A DNA stretch of 64,000 nucleotides from CAJBVW01 sp964457335 (GCA_964457335.1 CAYWGD010000020.1:1-64000); one strand, 5' to 3'; positions 35,237-45,455 are shown, counted from the first letter of the stretch. Notes: generated by a model from the sequence alone, not told the origin. Numbers and translations: made by a program.

Positions 35237-36760
35237 TCAGGCGCGGTAGTAGCGGGCGATCATGACCGCGATGTCGAGCTCGGGCGCGCGCACGGCCTGG
35301 ACCTCGAGCCCGGTCTCCTCGCGCACGGCGTCGAGCGCCTCGGCGTCGCCCGGGTCGGCCATGGCGACGAGCACCGTGGACTCGGTGCGCTTGACCGGGA
35401 GCAACATGTAGCGCTCGACGATCGAGCGGCCGAGCAGGTTGAGCACCGCGTCGGGGATGCGGGTCCGGTGCAGGTCGATGCGGCCCGGGAGCGGGTCGTG
35501 CTCGGTGTGCGGGCGGCCGCCGGTGCCGAAGGCGGCGTCCCCGGGGTCCATCTCGTCCGGGCCGAAGTCAGCGAAGTCCTCGAAGCCGACGAACTCCGGC
35601 GGGATCTCCCGGCGCGGGGGCTGCTCCCACACGCCCTCCGCGCCGGCGTCGCCACGCCACCCCTCGTCGAGCGCGCCGGGCCGGTCGAGGTGCCCCCGCC
35701 CGTCGAAAGCGTCGGGCTCGCGAGCGCGGTCGGACGCCGTGAGCGCCGTGATGTCCCGCGCGGTCGACCGGGCCGTCACGTCCCGCGCGGAGCGGGGCGG
35801 CTCGGGGCGCAAAGGCTCGGCGCGGGTCGGCTCGGGGCGCGAGAGATCGGAACGGGGCGACGCCGCGGGGGCGCTCGCCGAAGGGGCGGGGCCCACGGCC
35901 GCGGGACGGCCCGCCGGAGCCGGGGGGGGCGTTGCGGGGGGGGCGTGAGCCCCCCCTGCCCCAAGAACATCGCCCTTGAACACCGCCGTCCGCTTCTCCA
36001 GGAAGGCGGCGAGGCCCTCCTTCGCGTCCGGCGCCGAGAAGAGCCGCATCTGCAGCTCGCGCTCGAGCGCGAGGCCGGCCTCGAGCGAGAGGTCCGCGCC
36101 GCCGTGCACCGCGCGCTTGATGAGCCCGACGGCGCCCGCCGCGCGCCCGGGCCGCGTGAAGCTCGCGGCGTAGGCGAGCACCGCGTCCCACCAGCCGTCG
36201 GCGGGGAGCACCTGGTGGACGAGGCCGATCTCCGCGGCCTCCTCGACGGAGACGTTCCGCCCCTCGACCATCCACTGGAGCGCCCGCGCGCGCCCGAGCA
36301 CGCGCGTGAGGCGCTGCGTGCCGCCGGTGCCCGGGAGCACGCCGAGCGACACCTCGGGGAGCCCGACGAGGTTCGGCTTGCCGACGCTCGCGCGGCCGAC
36401 GCGGAGGTCGCACGCGAGCGCGATCTCGAGCCCGCCGCCGACGCAGTGCCCGTTGAGCGCCGCGATGACGAGCTTGGGCGTGTTCTCGAGCCGGAGCAGC
36501 GTCTCGTTCGCGTGCAGGCAGAAGCTGTACTTCTCCTCGGGGTCGAGCCCCGAGAGGTAGCCGATGTCCGCGCCGGCGCAGAAGAAGCGCTCCCCGGCGC
36601 CGCGCAGCACGATCACGTCGGTGCCGCGATCCATCCGGAGGTCCAGCACGTGCGCGTCGAGCGCGCGGTGCATGGCGTAGGAGTAGCCGTTGGCCGGGGG
36701 GTTCTGGAGGGTGAGGATGGAGACGCGCCCGCGGTCCTCGCGGGTGACCAGCTCGCTCAT
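35237..36760 (-). CDS. Enoyl-CoA hydratase fused to a GspE-N/MshEN-like domain through a palindromic element
   Basis: The protein has 507 residues. Residues 1-262 are a complete crotonase-fold enoyl-CoA hydratase (RFFCAGADIGYLSG, ALNGHCVGGGLEIALAC, LPGTGGTQRLTR), ending in FLEKRTAVFKGDV where normal family members stop. Residues about 264-279 (GAGGAHAPPATPP) are encoded by element copy 4. Residues about 280-410 are Arg/Ser/Pro-rich and probably disordered. Residues about 415-507 (IDLHRTRIPDAVLNLLG, VERYMLLPVKR, MADPGDAEALDAV, ending IARYYRA) match the N-terminal domain of type II secretion/type IV pilus ATPases. I know of no functional reason for this combination. The fusion probably arose by insertion of the element at the former stop. 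Confidence 0.85.
   Translation of the reverse strand: MSELVTREDRGRVSILTLQNPPANGYSYAMHRALDAHVLDLRMDRGTDVIVLRGAGERFFCAGADIGYLSGLDPEEKYSFCLHANETLLRLENTPKLVIAALNGHCVGGGLEIALACDLRVGRASVGKPNLVGLPEVSLGVLPGTGGTQRLTRVLGRARALQWMVEGRNVSVEEAAEIGLVHQVLPADGWWDAVLAYAASFTRPGRAAGAVGLIKRAVHGGADLSLEAGLALERELQMRLFSAPDAKEGLAAFLEKRTAVFKGDVLGAGGAHAPPATPPPAPAGRPAAVGPAPSASAPAASPRSDLSRPEPTRAEPLRPEPPRSARDVTARSTARDITALTASDRAREPDAFDGRGHLDRPGALDEGWRGDAGAEGVWEQPPRREIPPEFVGFEDFADFGPDEMDPGDAAFGTGGRPHTEHDPLPGRIDLHRTRIPDAVLNLLGRSIVERYMLLPVKRTESTVLVAMADPGDAEALDAVREETGLEVQAVRAPELDIAVMIARYYRA
35922..35969 (-). repeat. Palindromic element copy 4, inside the hydratase fusion gene
   Basis: Minus-strand reading: GTTCTTGGGGCAGGGGGG, a short loop, a C-run, then CGCAACGCCCCCC. 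It is in frame and in the same sense as the gene, encoding LGAGGAHAPPATPPP. Copy 5 lies about 0.83 kb away in the opposite orientation, so the two bracket the hydratase domain. Confidence 0.87.
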
Positions 36761-36793
36761 TGGGGGCTCCGGCGGCCCGGGCGGTCTATCCCG

Positions 36794-36840
36794 GTTCCTC
36801 CGTGGGCGGGGGGAGGGCCCCCCGCAACGCCCCCCCTCCG
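36794..36840 (+). repeat. Palindromic element copy 5 (intergenic)
   Basis: The core GGGCGGGGGGAGGG is followed by CCCCCCGCAACGCCCCCCC. The upstream flank (TTCCTCCGT) is more diverged than in other copies. It lies in the divergent region between the hydratase fusion (start 36760) and the gene at 36889, where it could influence both promoters. Confidence 0.82.
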
Positions 36841-36888
36841 TGCTGAAGAGGCGGACCGCACGCGCGTATTCTCCCGATCGAGGTCCCC

Positions 36889-37551
36889 ATGCGGCTCGCG
36901 CTCCTCGTGTTGCTCCTCCCGTCCCCCGCCCTCGCCGCCCGCGTCGCCGGTGAACGCACCGTCGCGGTGGTCCCGAGCGCGCCCCGCACCGTCCTGCCCG
37001 GCGGCGAAGGCTGCCGCTCCTCGACGGACCTCACGAACACGTTCGCGACGATGCGCCCCGCCGTCTCCGCGTGCCTCGGAACCGCGACGGCTCCTCTCGT
37101 GATCGACGTGACCGACGCCGGCGCCGTGTCCGTGCGCATCGGGGACGCGACGATCGACGCCTGCCTCGCGAAGGTCGCGGCGCCCTCCCTCGGGAAGGGG
37201 AAGTGCACGCTCCGCACGGAGTGGCCGCGCTGGGCCGATCCGCGCTCGCTGGCGCCCGAGGTCGAGCCGAAGGACGCGCTCACCGAGGACGCCCGGATCG
37301 CCGCGGCGAAGCAGGTCTGGGACGCGGCGGGGCTCGGCGAGCGCTGCGTCGAGCACCTGCAGGGCAAGCCCGGCACCTTCCGGATCGACGTGACGCCCGC
37401 CGAGGACGGGCACGTCCGCACCGTCGCCGTCACGCCCCAGGCCGTGCCGAACGCCGCCTTCGAGGGCTGCCTCCTCGAAGGCGCCTGGGCGCTGCGCTAC
37501 CCGCCGATGCGCCCGGCGCTGCCCCAGACGCGCACGCTCCACTGGGAGTAG
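36889..37551 (+). CDS. Hypothetical secreted protein with two Cys-paired repeats
   Basis: The protein has 220 residues. The signal peptide is residues 1-17 (MRLALLVLLLPSPALAA). The mature part seems to contain two related modules (about 55-110 and 140-215), each with a Cys, a DVT-A/D-x-G-x-V strand pair, another Cys and a closing segment. This recalls, weakly, the AgmX/TonB-like C-terminal repeat found in myxobacterial gliding and envelope proteins. The assignment is tentative and the function unknown. It is convergent with the thiolase at 37574. Confidence 0.65.
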   Translation: MRLALLVLLLPSPALAARVAGERTVAVVPSAPRTVLPGGEGCRSSTDLTNTFATMRPAVSACLGTATAPLVIDVTDAGAVSVRIGDATIDACLAKVAAPSLGKGKCTLRTEWPRWADPRSLAPEVEPKDALTEDARIAAAKQVWDAAGLGERCVEHLQGKPGTFRIDVTPAEDGHVRTVAVTPQAVPNAAFEGCLLEGAWALRYPPMRPALPQTRTLHWE

Positions 37552-37573
37552 CGCGCCGCTCGGGGCTCGCCCG

Positions 37574-38752
<1,179 letters not shown>

Positions 38753-38819
38753 GGGGCCTCCGGGCCGGCCAGCCTAACCCGGGGACGCGGACGGGGTCGT
38801 GTTCCCGTCGCGGCCGCGA

Positions 38820-40493
38820 CTACTCGACGAGGACCCAGAAGCCGTCGAGCCAGACCTTCCCGCGCCCCTGGTAGAACACGTTCACGGTCAGCTCGCCCTC
38901 GGGGAGCACGTCCGGCGCGCCGTCCCCGGTGGTGTCGGGCCGCCAGGTCGTGTTGTCGACCTGCTGGTAGTAGGCGGCGTGCGTCTCGGCCTCGCCCGCG
39001 GCGAGGTCCCCGCGCTTCACGTCGAAGGACGCGAGCGTCGCGCCGTCCTGCTTGAGCGAGAAGGTGACCACGCTGTCGGCGGGGCCGGCGTCGGAGAGGT
39101 CCTCGCCGGCGAGCACGGGCAGGATGGTGACGGAGCGGCCGCGCGGCACGTCGGCGGGCAGCTCGCCCGTGTACATCACGCCGCTCCCGGCGGCCTCGTC
39201 GCGCACGACCGCGGCGCCCTGCGAGTACGCCGAGCTCGCCTCGAGCTCGCCGGTTCCCGACTCCTCCTCGACCGTGCACTCGCCCCGGCACGTCACCTCG
39301 GCCTCGAACCAGTACACCTGCGCGCCCTCGAGGAACGCGAAGGCGGCGCGGTTGGTGTAGCTGAAGGGCGGGCGCTCGTAGCCGGTCTGGACGTGGAAGC
39401 TGTTCGACGGGGCGTGGTGCGAGAAGTCGTGGTGGAACCAGCGGATGCTCGACGGGTCGTACGCGGCCGCGAGCGCGTTCCCGAGCGCCACGTTCTGCCG
39501 CTCGGGCACGAGCGTGTCGTGCTCGTTGTACGTCACGAACATCGGGACGCGGTAGCCGCCCTCCGACACGAGCAGCGTCGCGTCGGCGCGCTGGTAGTTC
39601 GTGTAGAACTCGGTCGGCGCGCCGCCCTCGTCCGTCGGCGGGCCGCCGAAGATGTGGTCGAGGTAGACCGCCTCCGACGTGAGCTCGTACCAGGCCACGG
39701 GGTTGATGGGCCCACTGTCGACCACGACGCCGGCGAAGCGCGACGGCGACTCGTGCCCCGATGCGGTCACGATGCCCGCGCCGCCGATCGACGTGCCCCA
39801 GCCGTAGATCCGGTCGGGGTCCGCGCGCACGCCGCCGAAGCCGATCTCGAGCGCGTCGAGCACGGTCTGCACGTGCTCCGCGCCGTGGTGGGAGGGGTCG
39901 ACCGGGTCGGCGTCGCCGAGGCCGGTCCAGAGGTCGCACCACGGGTTCTCCGGGACGACCCACACCCATTCGCGCGCGGCGATCTCCCCGGCGACGAAGT
40001 GGTGCTCGTTCAGCGCGTCGTTCACGACGGCGGCGATGCCCTCGACGCCGCAGCGGTCGTCGCGGTCGGGGTCGCCTTCGATGCCCTGCGCGGAGCCGTG
40101 GAGCCACATCAGCACCGGCCGCGGGCCGCTCTCGGTGAACGTCTGGGGCTTGATGACGTGGAACACCGGGTCGTTCCCGTCGGGATCGCGGTAGCCGGTC
40201 GGGTTGTCCGCGGTGATCGCGTAGCTCACGATCTCGACGCCGATCTCGCCGTAGGTGCGCGTGTCGCGCGCGGTCTCGACGATCCAGGGGATCTCCGAGG
40301 CGGTGTCGGTGTCCGCGTCGGTGTCGGTGTCGGTGTCCGCGTCGGTGTCGGCGTCCGTGTCGGCGTCCGTGTCCGTGTCGGCGTCGCCGGAGTCGATCAC
40401 GGGCCCGCCCGTGTCGTCCCCGTCGGGCTTCTCCTCCCAGCGACAACCGGAGAGCGCGGCGGGGAGGAGCAGGAAAGCGGCGCGAACGACCAT
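38820..40493 (-). CDS. Alpha/beta-hydrolase (esterase-like) lipoprotein
   Basis: The protein has 557 residues. The leader MVVRAAFLLLPAALSGC has a lipobox Cys at 17. An Asp/Thr repeat linker follows (about 38-66). The hydrolase domain (about 90-380) has LMWLHGSAQG (oxyanion region), GWGTSIGGAG (GxSxG nucleophile elbow near 245), an Asp candidate in YNEHDTLVP and a His in HHDFSHHAPSN. Residues about 400-557 are an extra beta domain that may bind carbohydrate. Substrate is unknown; feruloyl/acetyl-esterase-like activity on polymers is a guess from the architecture. It is divergent from the PHP lipoprotein at 40635. Confidence 0.78.
   Translation of the reverse strand: MVVRAAFLLLPAALSGCRWEEKPDGDDTGGPVIDSGDADTDTDADTDADTDADTDTDTDADTDTASEIPWIVETARDTRTYGEIGVEIVSYAITADNPTGYRDPDGNDPVFHVIKPQTFTESGPRPVLMWLHGSAQGIEGDPDRDDRCGVEGIAAVVNDALNEHHFVAGEIAAREWVWVVPENPWCDLWTGLGDADPVDPSHHGAEHVQTVLDALEIGFGGVRADPDRIYGWGTSIGGAGIVTASGHESPSRFAGVVVDSGPINPVAWYELTSEAVYLDHIFGGPPTDEGGAPTEFYTNYQRADATLLVSEGGYRVPMFVTYNEHDTLVPERQNVALGNALAAAYDPSSIRWFHHDFSHHAPSNSFHVQTGYERPPFSYTNRAAFAFLEGAQVYWFEAEVTCRGECTVEEESGTGELEASSAYSQGAAVVRDEAAGSGVMYTGELPADVPRGRSVTILPVLAGEDLSDAGPADSVVTFSLKQDGATLASFDVKRGDLAAGEAETHAAYYQQVDNTTWRPDTTGDGAPDVLPEGELTVNVFYQGRGKVWLDGFWVLVE
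40309..40386 (-). repeat. Asp-Thr/Asp-Ala codon tandem repeat
   Basis: Hexanucleotide units (GTGTCG, GCGTCG and GTGTCC variants on the plus strand) are repeated about 13 times, encoding Asp-Thr and Asp-Ala dipeptides in the linker of the hydrolase lipoprotein. It is a likely length-variable locus; shorter versions occur in the lipoproteins at 7332, 60911 and 62218. Confidence 0.75.
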
Positions 40494-40634
40494 GCTCCCT
40501 CCATAGACGGGGGCGCTCGCACCGTCAACGCGCGGGCTCCCCGACGACCGCCCGCCTCCCCTCTCCGCGCCGGGGCCGGCTTCGTCGACCGTCCCGGTGG
40601 CGTACGGGCGCGCGCCGGTCTATCAAGGCCCGGA

Positions 40635-42011
40635 ATGCGCCTGCTCCTGCTCCTCCCCCTGGCCGCCTGCGTCCGGTTCACGCTGCCCGACGAAGACACC
40701 GGCGGCGGGCGGGACACCGGTCCCCCGCCCCCGCCGCCGGACCCGCGCATCGTGTGGGGCGACCTGCACAACCACACGAACCTCTCGCACGACGGCTGCG
40801 AGGACCCCGACAACAACTGCCTCCCCGACGCGGAGCTGCCCGCCGAGGAGACCTTCCCACGCGCCGCCGGCTACGGCCTCGGCTTCGCCGCGATCACCGA
40901 CCACGCCGAGTTCGTCCGCTACCTGCGCCCGTCCGCCGGCGTCGACATCGACATCTGGGAGCGCATGCGCGCGCTGGTCGACGGCGCCGAGGGCACCGGC
41001 ACGTTCGGGGTCATGGGCTACGAGTGGACCTCCTCTTGCACCGACGCCGGCGAGGGCTACCAGGCCACCCACCGCACCGTGCTCATCGAGGAGAGCGACG
41101 GCTGCGCCGAGTGGCGCGTCCCCTCCTGCCACTCGGTCGGCACGCTCACGCTCGGCGGCGAGCGCTACGTCTACTCCTCCCTCGACCCCGCGGTGAACCC
41201 CTCCGATCTCCACGCGCGGCTCGAGGCCGTCGCGACGATCGAGGGCTGCGCGGCGTCGCGGTGGGTCGGCTTCTTCCACCACACCGCGCAGAGCCGCCCG
41301 GCCTGGGTCGACTGGGCGAGCGAGGAGAGCTGGGTCTTTGGCGACACGGTCGTGGAGATCGCGTCGGAGCACGGCAGCTCGGAGTGCGACACGCGCGTGG
41401 CCACGGAGGGCTGCGACTGGCGCTTCGCGACCGACTTCCACGTGGACGACGGGTCGATCCAGTACATGCTCCAGAACGGGCACCGGCTCGGCTTCGTCGG
41501 CGGCACCGACAACCACATGGACGAGCCCGGGCGCATCTCGGGCGGCCCCGGCCAGGTGCGCGACCTCCAGGACCCCACCGGCGACCCGCCGTGGAACGAC
41601 CAGTACTCCAACGGCACGCTCACCGGCGCGATCACCTACGCCCGCGACTTCGACCGCACCGAGCTCTTCGACGCGCTGGCCGAGCGCCGCACCGTCGTGG
41701 CGTCCTGGCCCGCCGCCGGCCTCCTCATCTACGCGACCGGCGCCGACGGAGAGCGCTACCTGCCCGGCGCCGACGTGCCCGCCGCCGCGATGCCGCTCAC
41801 GCTGACGGTCACGCTCGACGACGTGCGGATCGGCGAGAGCTGGACCGCCGAGGTGGTCGACCCCTACGGGCAGATCGCCGACGCCACGACGCTCGACATC
41901 CCCGCCGGCGAGGCCCGCTACGTCCGCATCCGCGCGTTCGAGGCCTCCGACGACACCGCGGCCGAGCCCGTGGAGCACCGCGTCTTCGCGTCGCCGTTCT
42001 TCGCGGAGTAG
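40635..42011 (+). CDS. PHP-domain/DUF3604-like lipoprotein
   Basis: The protein has 458 residues using the ATG at 40635, which gives MRLLLLLPLAAC and a Pro-rich linker; the frame is open 1.8 kb upstream but antisense to the hydrolase gene. Metal motifs are GDLHNHTNLSHDG near residue 41, FAAITDHAEF near 86, ASEHGSSECD near 243 and VGGTDNHMDEPGR near 289. The VWGDLHNHTNLSHDG opening is the DUF3604 hallmark. It is a paralogue in theme of 2779-4128. Activity is unknown, and envelope location is inferred from the leader. It converges with the TIR gene, with 6 bp between stops. Confidence 0.83.
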   Translation: MRLLLLLPLAACVRFTLPDEDTGGGRDTGPPPPPPDPRIVWGDLHNHTNLSHDGCEDPDNNCLPDAELPAEETFPRAAGYGLGFAAITDHAEFVRYLRPSAGVDIDIWERMRALVDGAEGTGTFGVMGYEWTSSCTDAGEGYQATHRTVLIEESDGCAEWRVPSCHSVGTLTLGGERYVYSSLDPAVNPSDLHARLEAVATIEGCAASRWVGFFHHTAQSRPAWVDWASEESWVFGDTVVEIASEHGSSECDTRVATEGCDWRFATDFHVDDGSIQYMLQNGHRLGFVGGTDNHMDEPGRISGGPGQVRDLQDPTGDPPWNDQYSNGTLTGAITYARDFDRTELFDALAERRTVVASWPAAGLLIYATGADGERYLPGADVPAAAMPLTLTVTLDDVRIGESWTAEVVDPYGQIADATTLDIPAGEARYVRIRAFEASDDTAAEPVEHRVFASPFFAE

Positions 42012-42017
42012 CGGCGG

Positions 42018-45000
42018 TCAGGCTCCGAACCAGCGGAGCACGCGCGCGTAGGCGCCGGGGTCGCCGTACTCGGCCGCGAGATCGACGTCGTCCCCGCACA
42101 ACCCCACGAAGCGCATCCGCAGGGTCCGGCGCGCGACCTCGCCGCCGTCGGCCGCCGCGTCCACGGTGAGGGCGAACTCCAGCGTGCGCGCGCCCCACCA
42201 GGGGTGCGCCAGGACCAGCCGCGCGTGCCGCAGGCCGGGGCGTCGCTCGACGCGACACCCGCGCACGAGCGGCGCCAGGACGTGCAGGAAGTCGGCGTCC
42301 GGCATCGGCCGCCCGCGCTCCACGGCCGCGCCCGCCCGGCAGAGCGACGCGAGGAAGCGGATGAGCTCCCCCAGCGGCGCGCGCGCCCCGAACGCGAAGG
42401 CGTGCTTCAGCACCCAGTCGAAGCGCTCCGCGGCGCCGTCGCTGCTCGCCCGGTGGCCCGCCCACCGGGCCGCGAGGGCCTCGGCGTCGATGTCGGGCGT
42501 GTACCAGGGCAGAAACGGCGAGAACAGCTCCGTGGAGCGGTGCCGCCGGTTCAGCCCGGCGAGCTCGAACATCTCGTCGATCGTGCCGCTCCGGAGCAGG
42601 TAGCTCGGTGAGATCACGGGCACGAGGATCCGGCTCCGGAAGGCGCCCTCGCGGAAGCGGAGCCGCCAGAGCGCGTCGTCGGGATCCTCGGCGACGTCGA
42701 TGAGGTAGGGCCGGAGCCCGCCCCCTTCGAGGGCCCGCGCGAGCGGCAGGGCGAAGCGCTCGCGGTCCTCGCTGGCGTAGCTGATCGCGACGTCGAACAT
42801 CTCCCCTCGCGAATAGCGGTGGAGCGGCCGCTGGACGGGGCGCCCCTCGTACCAGCGGTACACGCGCTGGAGCTCGGGATCGTGCTCCTCCACGAGGTAG
42901 GCGTAGACGCCGCGGTAGAGCCCCGCGCGGATCCCCGTCATCTTGGGCTGCCCGAGCAGGCCGAGGTCGGCCGGGAGCCCGCCCGGGTAGCGCTCCTCCG
43001 CGGCGAAGCGCGCCCACGCCGCGGGGTCGGTCACGCGCACCCGGGTCGCCTCGGCGTCGGCCGCGAGGAGCGCGTCCATAAACGTGGCGTAGTCGACCGG
43101 GATCCAGCCGGCGTGGGAGGCCGGGGGCGCCGCGGGCCGAGGCGACGGCTCCGGGGGTGGGAGGGCGCGCGCGTCGGTGGTCGCGCGCGGGCCGAACCAC
43201 TCGTCGAGGTGCTCGTCGAGGCGCCACAGGCGCACCCCCTGGCGGTGCGCCGTGGCGAGCAGCGCGCCGTCCGCGGACCACGCGGCGGCCGAGGTGCGGC
43301 CCTCCGGGGGGTAGAAGCACGCCAGGTCCTCGTCGCGGTCGCCCCGCGAGAGCTGGATCGGGTCGTCGCCCGAGCGCAGGACCGGCGCGCCGCGGATCCA
43401 GGCGGGCCACCGGCCGGAGAGGACGCGCGGGGTCCCCCCCACGCGCTCCCCGGTCTCGGCCCGGTAGATCCCGTTGCCCGAGAGGACGAGGGTGCCGGTC
43501 TCGTCGAAGGCGCCCCGCCCGCGCGCCCGGATGTGCACGTCCGGCTCCGTCGGGCCGGGCGCCGTCCGCCAGGCGTAGAAGTCGCCCCCCTTCCCCACGC
43601 CGTACAGGCCGCCCGTCGGGTGCCAGCCGAAGTCGTACGGCGACCCGCCGAGCGGCCCCTCGATCGCGAAGTACGACTGCGCCTCCCACGCCTTCTCGCG
43701 GGCCGCGGGGTTCCAGACCGCGATCTTCCCGTTCTCGTGCGCCACGGCGAGCGACGTTCCGTCCGGCGACCAGCAGATGCCGTAGGCGTGCCCGATGTGG
43801 ATCCCGATGGTGAGCGGCAGCTCCCCGAGCCGCTTCCCGTGGCGGTCGACGAAGAGGACGGGGCTCGACCCGAGCGCCAGCCGCTCGCCATCCGGGTGCC
43901 AGGCGAAGGTGCTCACCCGCGCGGCGTCGAGGACGCGCCCCTCCAATGTACGCAGGTCCCAGACGTGGAGGCGGCGGTCCGTCCCGTCGACCTCGACCAG
44001 CGCCGCGAGCGCCGTGCGGTCGTGGTTGAAGCGGAGCTCGATCGTCCACCCTTCCATCGGGAGCCACCCGCAGGAGGGGATGCGCTGGATCGGCGCGAGG
44101 GACCCGGACGCGCGGGTGACCGCCTCGGACGTCGCGCGGGGCGGCTCCTCGTCGGCGTCGAGCCCGTCGAACGCGGCCAGCGGGCCCCGGACGTCGAGCG
44201 CGAGCACCACGTCCTCGATGCCGGACACGAGCAACTGGCGGGCGGGCGCGTGCCAGGCGAGCCCGAACAGGTGCGCGTGGGGCCCGCTCAGGGTCGCCAC
44301 GGGCACCGCCAGCTCCGGGTGCCAGAGGGACAGCCCCTCCTCGTAGTGGCAGGTGGCGAGGAGCCCGCCGCCCGGGCTCCAGGCAAACCGCGTGGGCGCG
44401 CGCATCGCGATGGGGCGGCGCTCGGCCCCGGTCTCCACGTCGAGCACGCGCAGGGCCCGCGCCTCGCGGTCGTACCAGACGAGCTCCCGCCCGGCGGGGT
44501 GCCACTTCATCGACGGAAACGGATCCACCTGCGCGTCGTGCGCGGCGAGCGTGGTGCCCGCGGCCGGATCCAGGATCCGGATGCTCCCCTGCGTCGCGAC
44601 GGCGACCACGTCGCGGCCCGGCGCGAAGGCGACCGCGCCCGCCGACTGCACGCCCGGTAGCTCCCAGGTCTCGAGCGTCCGCAGCTCCGTGATGCGCACG
44701 TGCCCGTCCCCCCAGGCGGTGACCAACCAGCGGCCCGAGTCCGAGAACGCGGGGATCGCGAGGCCGCCGTAGTACAGCGCGACCGTCGAGCCGGGCGGCC
44801 GGCGATCGGCCGGCGGGACCTCGACGGCGCGCGGCTCGAGCCACGCCCCGGTGATCGCGTCGCAGCGGTGCAGCACGAACCCGTCGGTCAGGAGCGTGAC
44901 CGTGAACTCGTCGTCGTCGAGCGCGATCCCGACCACGCCCTCGTCGGGCCCCAGCGTCGCGCGGCCCTCCCACACGAGCTCACCGGCACGGAGGTCGAAG

Positions 45001-45455
45001 CACCGCACCGAGCCGTCGCGCGCGGCCGCCCAGGCCCGCTCGCCCTCGCGGGAGGGGTGGAGGCAGCGGAACTGCCGTTCCTGGAAGCGACCGCTCGGGG
45101 AGAGGCGGAGGACGCCCGACACCAGCGCCGGCACCGCCCAGGCGCTCGGCGCGCCCGGCGGGGGGTCCCAGCCGAAGCACGTCTCCAGCGGCCCGGGCGG
45201 GAGCCCGAAGGCTGCGTCCACGCCGTCGTCGGGCGGCAGCGGCGGCCCTTCCGGCACGGTGGCGACGCGACGCTGCGGGGACGGGACGCTCGCTCCGCGC
45301 AGCTCCGCCTCCAGGCGCGTGATCTCGGCGAGCACCCGCAGGCGGGCGAGCGCGGCCGCGTGGCCCTCCTGGATGGTGCCCGGGCGGCGGCAGAGCGCCT
45401 CCACCGCGTCGAGCTGTTGCCGCAGGCGCGCGATCTTCCCGTGCAAAGGCGACAT
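42018..45455 (-). CDS. Large WD40-like propeller protein with TIR domain
   Basis: The protein has 1145 residues with no signal peptide. Residues 1-55 form a coiled-coil-like helix (KIARLRQQLDAVEALCRR, then ARLRVLAEITRLEAEL). Residues about 90-820 hold many WD40-like blades (FSDSGRWLVTAWGDGHVRITEL, FAWHPDGERLALGSS, ICWSPDGTSLAVAHENGKIAVW, AAWSADGALLATAHRQGVRLW). Residues about 884-1010 are a TIR domain opening MFDVAISYASEDRERFALPLARALE, with ILVPVISPSYLLRSGTIDEMFE (Glu candidates for the NADase/effector site). About 130 C-terminal residues follow. Propeller-TIR arrangements suggest a sensor-effector protein. An immune or cell-death role is inference. No adjacent NTPase or second-messenger gene was seen. 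Confidence 0.8.
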   Translation of the reverse strand: MSPLHGKIARLRQQLDAVEALCRRPGTIQEGHAAALARLRVLAEITRLEAELRGASVPSPQRRVATVPEGPPLPPDDGVDAAFGLPPGPLETCFGWDPPPGAPSAWAVPALVSGVLRLSPSGRFQERQFRCLHPSREGERAWAAARDGSVRCFDLRAGELVWEGRATLGPDEGVVGIALDDDEFTVTLLTDGFVLHRCDAITGAWLEPRAVEVPPADRRPPGSTVALYYGGLAIPAFSDSGRWLVTAWGDGHVRITELRTLETWELPGVQSAGAVAFAPGRDVVAVATQGSIRILDPAAGTTLAAHDAQVDPFPSMKWHPAGRELVWYDREARALRVLDVETGAERRPIAMRAPTRFAWSPGGGLLATCHYEEGLSLWHPELAVPVATLSGPHAHLFGLAWHAPARQLLVSGIEDVVLALDVRGPLAAFDGLDADEEPPRATSEAVTRASGSLAPIQRIPSCGWLPMEGWTIELRFNHDRTALAALVEVDGTDRRLHVWDLRTLEGRVLDAARVSTFAWHPDGERLALGSSPVLFVDRHGKRLGELPLTIGIHIGHAYGICWSPDGTSLAVAHENGKIAVWNPAAREKAWEAQSYFAIEGPLGGSPYDFGWHPTGGLYGVGKGGDFYAWRTAPGPTEPDVHIRARGRGAFDETGTLVLSGNGIYRAETGERVGGTPRVLSGRWPAWIRGAPVLRSGDDPIQLSRGDRDEDLACFYPPEGRTSAAAWSADGALLATAHRQGVRLWRLDEHLDEWFGPRATTDARALPPPEPSPRPAAPPASHAGWIPVDYATFMDALLAADAEATRVRVTDPAAWARFAAEERYPGGLPADLGLLGQPKMTGIRAGLYRGVYAYLVEEHDPELQRVYRWYEGRPVQRPLHRYSRGEMFDVAISYASEDRERFALPLARALEGGGLRPYLIDVAEDPDDALWRLRFREGAFRSRILVPVISPSYLLRSGTIDEMFELAGLNRRHRSTELFSPFLPWYTPDIDAEALAARWAGHRASSDGAAERFDWVLKHAFAFGARAPLGELIRFLASLCRAGAAVERGRPMPDADFLHVLAPLVRGCRVERRPGLRHARLVLAHPWWGARTLEFALTVDAAADGGEVARRTLRMRFVGLCGDDVDLAAEYGDPGAYARVLRWFGA

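Noticed and set aside
33512..37102. 1196-residue plus-strand open frame
   Set aside because: It runs antisense to the DUF808, hbd and hydratase fusion genes, all with clear family motifs, and has no recognisable domain.
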